DNA from: an uncultured Lachnospiraceae bacterium
Lineage (GTDB): Bacteria; Bacillota; Clostridia; Lachnospirales; Lachnospiraceae
Reading direction: 5' to 3'
Assembly (NCBI GenBank): GCA_902796045.1
Contig: CADBNQ010000048.1
Location: 1 to 8,118 of the forward strand
DNA length: 8,118 bases
Numbering within the stretch: the stretch's first letter is position 1; the number at the start of each line of letters is the position of its first letter. Under the pieces are notes generated by a model. That model did no database searches. It had not been told where the DNA came from and was given only the letters and a program-made list of their open reading frames with translations. Made by a program: the position numbers and the translations under genes. Of this stretch, positions 1 through 6,408 are shown piece after piece.

Positions 1-2
1 AC

Positions 3-89
3 CATCTGCCGGCGTCAGAGGAACCGGCAGAGCTCGAGAAATATCTTCTGAGAGCATATTTTACTGACGAGTTTATGAAACCCCTGTAA
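3..89 (+). CDS. C-terminal end of an unidentified upstream gene (partial)
   Basis: An open frame enters from the left edge and ends at the TAA at 87-89. It gives 28 residues ending in LRAYFTDEFMKPL. The amino-acid composition and helical pattern (PAELEKYLLRAYF) look like real protein, and the next gene's Shine-Dalgarno site and start follow closely on the same strand, so it is probably the first visible member of the same transcript. Too little is present to identify it. From memory, genes like the one downstream (DUF5716) can sit beside a very large protein called DUF5717 in Lachnospiraceae; that is a guess about this fragment, not something the sequence shows. Confidence 0.55.
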   Translation, partial: HLPASEEPAELEKYLLRAYFTDEFMKPL

Positions 90-136
90 TGCTTAGCGGC
101 AAGTCGGGGTTCTCTCTGAATGGAGTAGAGGTCATT

Positions 137-1240
137 ATGGAACAACTGAAAACACGACAGTTTGCGGGGATAGATCTGGGAAAAGATGCCGTGCGCATGA
201 GCCTGTTTGATGAGGGAAAGGCTGAGATGACAGAGGAGAGCTTCCGGATTCCTTCTCCGGATGGACAAAGCTATATTTCCCAGGGGCTGGACCTGATCCG
301 GCAATACATGGAAAGCAGTCATCTGACCTGGGGTGACTTTCAGGAAGTGAGCTTTACCCTGGAAAATGCCGATGTATCAGCTCGTGACGCGCTGAAAGAA
401 CAGCTGGATCCGGATTTCCTGGAGTTACATGGATGTAATGTGATCACCAGGCTCAGAGCCTTTGTGGAGTATGTTTTCCATCAGGAGAGGGCCGTGTGGG
501 ACAGGAATACCCTTCTGCTGGATTATTCGGATGGCAGGCTGTCCTGTATCTTTATAGAGCAGATCAGACGCGCCAGGCAGAGGGCCTACAGGGCAGTCCT
601 GAATGAGGTTGACACGGAAGAGTTCGGCATTACAGAAGGAGATCAGGATCTGGACCTGAATTTCAGCCGTATGATGAAAGGCTTTCTGGTGAAGCACCCT
701 TCCCATATCATCTACCTGACCGGAAAAGGATTTGAAGGAAACTGGATGAAGAAAACTCTGAATTATCTCTGCGCGGGAAGAAGGGTTTTCCTCGGGCAGA
801 ACATTTATGCCAATGGGGCATGCCTTTCAGGGCTGGGTCCGGTACCTCTGATGGAAGAAGGAATGATCCTGATGCAGGGTCCTGAGATGGTCCGGCACAC
901 GATTGGCGTGATCAGTCAGGAGGCAGGAAGGATCCAGTATGTTCCCATCACATCTATCGGAAAAGAATGGTATAATACCAGCGGAACCATAGATATCATT
1001 ATGGATAAAAGTCAGAAAGTCGAGCTTTTTTACCATAATTCGAAGGAAAACGAAATGGAATGCGAAAGCTGTGAGATCAGAGACCTGCCCGGGCGCCCTC
1101 CGAAAACGACAAGGCTGCGCCTGACGGTGGATTTCACCTCATCATCAACAGGGGTGATCCTGATCACCGATATGGGATTCGGAAGCATGTTTCCAGCCAC
1201 CGGTAAGGTGACGGTATTTCCTTTTACACTTATATCCTGA
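137..1240 (+). CDS. Divergent, minimal Hsp70/actin-like protein (DUF5716-type)
   Basis: This 367-residue protein probably belongs to the family I recall as DUF5716, whose function is unknown. Read against Hsp70 it shows the expected elements in order: a phosphate-1-like motif FAGIDLGKDAVRMSL (residues 9-23); a connect-like helix (about 78-113); a weak phosphate-2-like strand LLLDYSDGRLSCIFI (126-140); an adenosine-motif-like IIYLTGKGFEGNW (191-203), then GQNIYANGACLSG (220-232), which resembles the Hsp70 segment ending in GAA; and a beta-rich tail (about 254-363) with LPGRPPKTTRLRLTVDF followed by TGVILITDMG, resembling the Hsp70 substrate-binding beta domain. There is no lid helix region, and the nucleotide domain is much shorter than in DnaK. 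Phosphate-2 lacks the usual DxGGGT glycines, so ATP hydrolysis may be weak or lost. No signal peptide or membrane helix is visible, so it is probably cytosolic. The start at 137 is preferred over the in-frame ATG at 89: it has AGAGG five bases upstream and begins just before the conserved GIDLG. The ATG at 89 overlaps the previous stop and has no Shine-Dalgarno site. Alternative: another ASKHA fold such as an FtsA/MreB relative. Confidence 0.85.
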   Translation: MEQLKTRQFAGIDLGKDAVRMSLFDEGKAEMTEESFRIPSPDGQSYISQGLDLIRQYMESSHLTWGDFQEVSFTLENADVSARDALKEQLDPDFLELHGCNVITRLRAFVEYVFHQERAVWDRNTLLLDYSDGRLSCIFIEQIRRARQRAYRAVLNEVDTEEFGITEGDQDLDLNFSRMMKGFLVKHPSHIIYLTGKGFEGNWMKKTLNYLCAGRRVFLGQNIYANGACLSGLGPVPLMEEGMILMQGPEMVRHTIGVISQEAGRIQYVPITSIGKEWYNTSGTIDIIMDKSQKVELFYHNSKENEMECESCEIRDLPGRPPKTTRLRLTVDFTSSSTGVILITDMGFGSMFPATGKVTVFPFTLIS

Positions 1241-1270
1241 TGACAAACCACAAGGGAGAAAGAGGATATT

Positions 1271-2146
1271 ATGAAGGAGACGATTGTCTGCAAAGGAGAG
1301 ATCGGGAAAAAACCCTATCGGTTTCCGGAGACGGGAACCCTGATCTATTCTTATGAAGAATTATGTTATTATCTGAGCAGTCACATGTTGTGCTATCTAT
1401 ATACACTTCCCGAAGAAGAACTGCTGATCTATATCCGTGACGAGCTGAAACTGGACAAGCTTTACAGACAGCTGGTCAGACTTGATGATCCGAACAGGGA
1501 TCAGATGAAGTATTTTGCAGCCCTCTTCAGGGAGGGGAATTACTATTCTGAGGATGATATCAGAAGGATTCTGGATAATTACAGGGTGCTGAAAAACACA
1601 CCATATCCCATGCAGTGCAAATGGATCGGGGATATGTATCTGAACGCGGGAAGGAGCTCCATGGCAGCCTTTTATTACAGGGAGGCTCTCAAATTCGAGA
1701 CCCTTGACTCCGAGGCAATGGGGAACGTATACCATAATATGGCTATTGCGAAAGCCAGGCTGTTCCGCTTTGAAGACGCAAAGGTTGATTTCCTGAAGGC
1801 ATTTCGGTATGGAGGTGCCGAAGACTCCCTGTTTTATTATTACTGTATAGTTGCCATGTCCGAAGGACTCCAGCGGGCAGGGGAAGAGATTACAGGACTT
1901 AAGGTATCAGATGTGGTCCTGGAATCCTTTGAGACCAGATTCGCCGAGATTGGTGAAGAGTACCGCTGCAGCAGTGCTGCGGCTTATGAAAGAAGAATAC
2001 GATTTTTGAAAGAACATGGAAGGCAGGAAGAGGCAGGAGAGCTTCACAAAAGCCTGATCACCGGGTTTCGCAGGGATTTTCGAAAAGAACTGTACATGGA
2101 CGAGAACCTGCTGGTGACGAATCTGCCGGTCCATCTTTCCATGTAA
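1271..2146 (+). CDS. TPR-containing helical protein of unknown function
   Basis: A 291-residue, mostly alpha-helical protein that I cannot assign to a named family. The N-terminal 110 residues are rich in Tyr, Leu and acidic residues (for example YSYEELCYYLSSHMLCYLYTL at about 26-46) and contain no TPR consensus. Residues about 118-190 hold two recognisable TPR-like helix pairs: WIGDMYLNAGRSSMAAFYYREAL, then NVYHNMAIAKARLFRFEDAKVDFLKAF. The C-terminal third is charged and helical. There is no signal peptide or membrane segment, so it should be cytosolic. It starts 30 bases after the Hsp70-like gene and has AGAGG at 1261-1265, five bases from the ATG, so the two are very likely co-transcribed. 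TPR proteins often dock peptides or chaperones, so a partner role for the upstream Hsp70-like protein is plausible, but that is inferred from position and fold only. Confidence 0.85.
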   Translation: MKETIVCKGEIGKKPYRFPETGTLIYSYEELCYYLSSHMLCYLYTLPEEELLIYIRDELKLDKLYRQLVRLDDPNRDQMKYFAALFREGNYYSEDDIRRILDNYRVLKNTPYPMQCKWIGDMYLNAGRSSMAAFYYREALKFETLDSEAMGNVYHNMAIAKARLFRFEDAKVDFLKAFRYGGAEDSLFYYYCIVAMSEGLQRAGEEITGLKVSDVVLESFETRFAEIGEEYRCSSAAAYERRIRFLKEHGRQEEAGELHKSLITGFRRDFRKELYMDENLLVTNLPVHLSM

Positions 2147-2158
2147 GATAAATGAATC

Positions 2159-2192
2159 AGGAGGAACTATGTTATTATGGCCACAGAGATGA
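2159..2192 (+). promoter_or_regulatory. valS translation start region with overlapping mini-ORF
   Basis: A perfect AGGAGG (2159-2164) lies 12 bases before the valS ATG at 2177, rather long for a Shine-Dalgarno spacer. Only 4 bases after it is another ATG (2169), out of frame with valS, which opens a seven-codon frame MLLWPQR ending in TGA at 2190-2192. That TGA overlaps the second in-frame valS ATG (2189, residue 5) as ATGA, the usual geometry of translational coupling. Either 2177 is used with a long spacer, or the mini-ORF is translated and passes ribosomes to 2189. The sequence alone does not decide, and the mini-ORF may be accidental. Confidence 0.3.
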
Positions 2193-4819
2193 ACAAAACC
2201 TACAATCCTGCGGAGATTGAAGACAGGTTATACCGGAAATGGCTGGAAAAAGGATACTTTCATGCCGAGGTAGACAGATCCAGAAAACCTTTTACGATCG
2301 TCATGCCTCCACCCAATATCACGGGGCAGCTTCATATGGGACACGCCCTTGATAATACACTGCAGGATATCCTGATCCGTTTCAAAAGAATGCAGGGTTA
2401 CAATGCCTTGTGGCAGCCGGGTACTGACCATGCCAGTATTGCTACGGAGGTAAAGGTGACCGCCAAATTAAAAGAAGAAGGCATAGATAAAGAAGAGCTG
2501 GGCAGGGAAGGTTTCCTGGCCAGGACCTGGGAGTGGAAAAAAGAATATGGAGGACGTATTGTCAGCCAGCTCATGAAGATGGGCTCTTCAGCTGACTGGG
2601 ACAGAGAGAGATTTACCATGGATGAGGGCTGCTCCAAGGCTGTTGAGGAGGTCTTCATACGTCTTTATGAAAAGGGATATATCTACAGGGGATCACGTAT
2701 CATCAACTGGTGTCCTGTCTGTCAGACATCCATCTCTGATGCAGAGGTAGAGTATGAGGACCAGGCAGGTCATTTCTGGCACATCAATTATCCTGTGGCA
2801 GGAACCGACCGGTATATAGAGATCGCCACGACCCGTCCGGAGACCATGCTTGGCGATACAGCGGTGGCTGTTCATCCTGAGGATGAGCGATATAAGGATC
2901 TCGTTGGCCGCAAGCTGATCCTGCCGCTGGTGGGCAGGGAGATTCCGCTGGTAGAGGATTCCTATGTCGACAAGGAGTTCGGAACCGGTGCAGTAAAGAT
3001 CACGCCCGCTCATGACCCGAATGACTTCGAGGTTGGAAAACGGCATAATCTTCCTGAGATCAATATTATGAATGATGACGGGACCATCAATGAGAACGGC
3101 GGGAAATACGCCGGTATGGACCGCTATGAGGCCAGAAAAGCCATCGTGCGTGACCTGGAGGAAGGCGGATACCTGGTCCGCATAGAGAAACATGACCACA
3201 ACGTCGGCACCCATGACCGCTGTCATACGACTGTTGAACCCATGGTAAAGCAGCAGTGGTTCGTTAAGATGGACGAACTTGCCAGGCCGGCCATTGCAGC
3301 GGTGAAGAACGGAGAACTGAGATTCGTGCCGGAGCACTTCGACCGGACCTACCTCCACTGGCTGGAGAATATCCGCGACTGGTGCATATCCAGGCAGCTG
3401 TGGTGGGGACACCGTATCCCAGCCTACTATTGTCAGGAATGCGGCGAGATCACTGTAGCAAAAGAGAAGCCGGCTGCCTGCCCAAAATGCGGATGCCATC
3501 AGATGGTTCAGGATGAGGACACTCTGGACACCTGGTTCTCCAGCGCGCTCTGGCCCTTCTCAACACTGGGATGGCCTGAGAAGACAGAGGATCTTGAGTA
3601 TTTCTATCCCACCGACGTGCTGGTGACAGGATATGACATTATATTCTTCTGGGTTATTCGTATGGTCTTTTCGGGATACGAGCATACCGGGAAGTCTCCT
3701 TTCAGGGATGTCCTGATCCATGGTCTGGTAAGAGATGAGCTGGGCCGGAAGATGAGCAAGTCCCTGGGAAATGGTATTGACCCGCTTGAGGTTATAGAAC
3801 AATACGGAGCTGATGCTCTCCGCCTGACCCTGGTGACCGGAAATGCACCGGGTAATGACATGCGTTTTTCTGAAAAGAAAATCCTGGCCAGCCGTAATTT
3901 TGCTAATAAAGTATGGAACGCCTCCCGCTTTATGCTGATGAATATAGAAAAGGCAGACCTTTCGGGAGTATCCCTCTCGAATCTTACTCCTGCTGACAGA
4001 TGGATTCTGTCAAAAGCCAATACCCTGGTTAAAGATGTGACTGAGAACATGGAGAACTATGATCTGGGTATTGCTGTTGCAAAACTCTATGACTTCATAT
4101 GGGAAGAGTTCTGTGATTGGTATATAGAGATGGTAAAACCCCGTCTTTATAATGATGAGGACGCGACAAAGGCCGCAGCCCTGTTTACACTGAAGAGTGT
4201 TCTCATAACCGCCCTGAAGCTGCTCCATCCTTTCATGCCTTTTATTACAGAGGAGATTTTCTGCAGCATGCAGGACCAGGAGGAGTCGATCATGATCTCC
4301 AGCTGGCCGGAGTATGATGAGAACTATGATTTCAGCCGGGAGGAGAAAGAGGTTGAGATTATCAAGACGGCAGTGCGGAATATCCGTAATATGCGCGCGG
4401 ATATGAATGTTCCTCCGTCCAGGAAGGCCACCGTGTACGTGGTATCTGACAAGGAAGAGATCAGAAGGGTATTCGAACACGCCAGAGTATTTTTTGCCAC
4501 CCTGGGCTATGCCAGTGAAGTGCTGGTTCAGCCTGACAAGGCAGGGATCCCGGAGGATGCCGTATCGACCGTCATCCCGGATGCGGTCATCTACATTCCT
4601 TTTGCAGATCTCGTAGATGTAGAAAAAGAGATTGCCCGGCTGGAGAAAGAAGCCAAACGTCTGGCCGGAGAGATCAAACGTGCTTCCGGCATGCTGAATA
4701 ATGAAAAGTTTATCAGCAAGGCGCCGGCCGCCAAGGTTGAGGAAGAAAAAGAGAAACTGGCCAGATATACTGCTATGGCTGCCCAGGTAGAAGAAAGGCT
4801 TTCGCAGCTCAGGAGCTGA
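2177..4819 (+). CDS. valS: Valine--tRNA ligase
   Basis: Class Ia aminoacyl-tRNA synthetase that activates valine with ATP and charges tRNA-Val in the cytosol. All hallmarks are visible in 880 residues, the usual bacterial length. The HIGH motif appears as PPPNITGQLHMGHALDN (HMGH at 53-56). The CP1 editing domain, which removes mischarged threonine, includes TTRPETMLGD (218-227). Paired cysteines at WCPVC (C179/C182) and at C419/C422 with C435/C438 look like zinc-binding knuckles. DWCISRQLWWGHRIPAYYC and DTWFSSALWP are typical ValRS core signatures, and KMSKS is intact at 525-529. An anticodon-binding helical domain begins near residue 605. The end (about 812-880) is the ValRS-specific coiled-coil arm (VEKEIARLEKEAKRLAGEIKR). 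The start could be ATG 2177 or ATG 2189, four codons later. It lies 30 bases after the TPR gene, and folC follows, as in Bacillus subtilis valS-folC. No T-box leader fits in the short gap upstream. Confidence 0.98.
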   Translation: MATEMNKTYNPAEIEDRLYRKWLEKGYFHAEVDRSRKPFTIVMPPPNITGQLHMGHALDNTLQDILIRFKRMQGYNALWQPGTDHASIATEVKVTAKLKEEGIDKEELGREGFLARTWEWKKEYGGRIVSQLMKMGSSADWDRERFTMDEGCSKAVEEVFIRLYEKGYIYRGSRIINWCPVCQTSISDAEVEYEDQAGHFWHINYPVAGTDRYIEIATTRPETMLGDTAVAVHPEDERYKDLVGRKLILPLVGREIPLVEDSYVDKEFGTGAVKITPAHDPNDFEVGKRHNLPEINIMNDDGTINENGGKYAGMDRYEARKAIVRDLEEGGYLVRIEKHDHNVGTHDRCHTTVEPMVKQQWFVKMDELARPAIAAVKNGELRFVPEHFDRTYLHWLENIRDWCISRQLWWGHRIPAYYCQECGEITVAKEKPAACPKCGCHQMVQDEDTLDTWFSSALWPFSTLGWPEKTEDLEYFYPTDVLVTGYDIIFFWVIRMVFSGYEHTGKSPFRDVLIHGLVRDELGRKMSKSLGNGIDPLEVIEQYGADALRLTLVTGNAPGNDMRFSEKKILASRNFANKVWNASRFMLMNIEKADLSGVSLSNLTPADRWILSKANTLVKDVTENMENYDLGIAVAKLYDFIWEEFCDWYIEMVKPRLYNDEDATKAAALFTLKSVLITALKLLHPFMPFITEEIFCSMQDQEESIMISSWPEYDENYDFSREEKEVEIIKTAVRNIRNMRADMNVPPSRKATVYVVSDKEEIRRVFEHARVFFATLGYASEVLVQPDKAGIPEDAVSTVIPDAVIYIPFADLVDVEKEIARLEKEAKRLAGEIKRASGMLNNEKFISKAPAAKVEEEKEKLARYTAMAAQVEERLSQLRS

Positions 4820-4887
4820 CATTTGTCCCTGCAGTTCTTGCCGGAAAGAGTTTTTGCTGATTTATGACCGGTCAGGGGGATAAACCG

Positions 4888-6216
4888 ATGACATATCAGG
4901 AAATGGAATCTGAGATCATGTCCTTCCCGAGATTTGGGACAGGGCCGGATCTTGGCAGCCTGAATCAATATCTTGAACTAATGGATCACCCGGAGGAATC
5001 CCTCCGGGTAATCCATGTAGCAGGGACCAACGGGAAAGGCTCCGTCTGCGCATTCTGTGAATCAATTCTTCGTCAGGCAGGATACAGGACAGCCCTGTTT
5101 ACCTCGCCGCATCTGATCAGAATGAATGAAAGGTTCAGGATTGATTTTCAGCCGGTTTCAGATGAGGTTCTGACAGAGTACTGGACAAAGGTCCGGTCTG
5201 TTCTGGAGGAGGGCAGGCGTCTTTGTTATAAGCCTGTCACCTGGTTTGAAATCATGTTTCTCATAAGCGTTCTCCTGTTCAGGGATGCTGATGTGGATTA
5301 CTGTATTATGGAGACAGGAATGGGCGGCAGATTTGATGCCACTGCCCTGCTCCATCCCATGATCTCTATCATTACATCAATCAGCCTGGACCATACCTCC
5401 GTATTGGGACAGACGATTGAGGAGATCGCTTTTGAGAAGGCAGGGATCATCAAATCCGGGGTTCCTGCAGTGGCATTGGATGAAAATAACGGTGCTTTTG
5501 AGGTCCTTCTGGCCGAAAGCAGAAGAAAGAATACTCATATTGAAAGACTTAGTTCTGAAGACGTAACTATTTTAAAAAAAAGAAAGAATAAGATTGATTT
5601 TTCTATCAATACTAGTTATTATAGATATGTGAAACTGACGGTTTCCGGAGCCGCTGATTATCAGGTTTATAATGCTTCTCTGGCTGTGATTTCCATGAAG
5701 ATGATCCTGCCGGATCTGGAACAGAAGGCTGTCAGTGATGGACTGCTATATATGAAATGGGAAGGCCGGATGGAGGAGATCTATCCGGGAGTTTTTCTGG
5801 ATGGAGCCCATAATCCCGGAGCGATAGCCATGCTCACCGCATCCCTGAAGGATGAGAGGAAGCAGAGGTTATTGCTTTTTGCCGTATGCAGTGATAAGGA
5901 CTATTCGGATATGATCCGGATGCTTGCCGACATCTCCTGGAGAAGAATTTACATCACATGTTTATCGGGGGAGAGGGCCGCAGACCTGTCTGACATCAGT
6001 GCATGCTTTCGCCGTTATACTGATACTGATATCGTCAGGATAGCGGATGCCGGTGAGGCCTTTATTCAGGCTCTTCATGATAAAAAAGAGGAGGAAGCCC
6101 TCCTTTGTATCGGCTCCCTGTATCTTGTAGGTGAGATCAGGAGGCTTTGTGAGAGCCAGATGGAACTTGATATGATGAAATCTCCGGGACGGCCCGGTGT
6201 GAAAAGCGGAAAGTGA
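4888..6216 (+). CDS. folC: Bifunctional folylpolyglutamate/dihydrofolate synthase
   Basis: Mur-ligase-family enzyme that uses ATP to add glutamate to dihydropteroate and/or to extend the glutamate tail of folates, keeping them in the cell and available to one-carbon enzymes. At 442 residues it has the normal length. Visible motifs: P-loop AGTNGKGSV (45-53), SPHL followed by RMNERFRI, METGMGGRFDATA (141-153), SLDHTSVLG (166-174, with metal/ATP-site H169), FEKAGIIK (182-189, whose K184 matches the lysine that is carbamylated in this family), WEGRME, and the C-terminal-domain motif DGAHNPGA (305-312). Whether it has dihydrofolate synthase activity as well as polyglutamylation cannot be read reliably from the motifs. 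The start at 4888 is chosen because AGGGGGA (4874-4880) lies seven bases upstream; an in-frame ATG at 4864 has no Shine-Dalgarno site and adds eight unconserved residues. It follows valS by 68 bases with no clear terminator between. Residues about 224-250 lie in a noticeably AT-rich patch. Confidence 0.97.
   Translation: MTYQEMESEIMSFPRFGTGPDLGSLNQYLELMDHPEESLRVIHVAGTNGKGSVCAFCESILRQAGYRTALFTSPHLIRMNERFRIDFQPVSDEVLTEYWTKVRSVLEEGRRLCYKPVTWFEIMFLISVLLFRDADVDYCIMETGMGGRFDATALLHPMISIITSISLDHTSVLGQTIEEIAFEKAGIIKSGVPAVALDENNGAFEVLLAESRRKNTHIERLSSEDVTILKKRKNKIDFSINTSYYRYVKLTVSGAADYQVYNASLAVISMKMILPDLEQKAVSDGLLYMKWEGRMEEIYPGVFLDGAHNPGAIAMLTASLKDERKQRLLLFAVCSDKDYSDMIRMLADISWRRIYITCLSGERAADLSDISACFRRYTDTDIVRIADAGEAFIQALHDKKEEEALLCIGSLYLVGEIRRLCESQMELDMMKSPGRPGVKSGK
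4988..5009. repeat. Perfect 9-bp hairpin inside folC
   Basis: ACCCGGAGG (4988-4996) and CCTCCGGGT (5001-5009) are exact reverse complements around a 4-base loop, AATC. The hairpin lies about 100 bases into folC, at codons 34-41 just before the P-loop. It has no T-run, so it is not a terminator. It may be a chance product of the codons for HPEESLRV, or an mRNA structure affecting folC translation. Confidence 0.5.
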
Positions 6217-6225
6217 GGACACATA

Positions 6226-6378
6226 ATGATAGATTTTACCAATGAACTGAAGAAATTTAAACCGGCAGTCGGCGTGGAGGTCGGAGAGACAGACCTTTTT
6301 GATGAGGATGTCAAGGATATTACGGACCTTGTAGAAGAGATGGTCCGGGAATTGAATCGTGACAGCAAAGATAAATGA
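6226..6378 (+). CDS. Small acidic hypothetical protein (50 aa)
   Basis: A 50-residue frame, MIDFTNELKKFKPAVGVEVG and onward, ending NRDSKDK. It is supported by a Shine-Dalgarno-like GAGG (6215-6218, overlapping the folC stop) seven bases before the ATG, and by its tight fit between folC (9-base gap) and the next gene (30-base gap). It is strongly acidic (15 Asp/Glu against 8 Lys/Arg), has no cysteines, signal peptide or membrane segment, and the second half (about 29-46, DVKDITDLVEEMVRELNR) should form an amphipathic helix. I do not recognise a named family. Tight coupling to folC suggests co-translation, but it does not show a folate function. It could be a small regulatory or binding partner of a neighbouring protein. 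Confidence 0.75.
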   Translation: MIDFTNELKKFKPAVGVEVGETDLFDEDVKDITDLVEEMVRELNRDSKDK

Positions 6379-6408
6379 TAATTGATATCCACAATCAGGA
6401 GGGTGAAG

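Noticed and set aside
89..136. N-terminal extension of the Hsp70-like gene from the ATG at 89
   Set aside because: No Shine-Dalgarno site precedes 89, the extra 16 residues look unlike a domain, and the ATG at 137 has AGAGG five bases upstream.
2693..3499. Long antisense open frame (268 codons) opposite valS
   Set aside because: It lies wholly within valS, which has every family motif; its translation has no recognisable domain and no ribosome site was seen.
4805..4818. CAGCT/AGCTG hairpin at the valS stop as a terminator
   Set aside because: Only five base pairs and no following T-run, so it should not terminate transcription.
4010..4822. Long antisense open frame (270 codons) opposite the valS 3' half
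   Set aside because: It is a shadow of valS codon usage; the peptide has scattered hydrophobic residues and no motif, and it would overlap valS completely.
4838..4866. Possible promoter for folC: TTGCCG, 17-base spacer, TTTATG
   Set aside because: The -35 is fair but the -10 matches TATAAT at only three of six positions; not enough to call.
4864..4887. folC start at the upstream ATG 4864
   Set aside because: The AGGGGGA site lies downstream of this ATG and is well spaced for the ATG at 4888.
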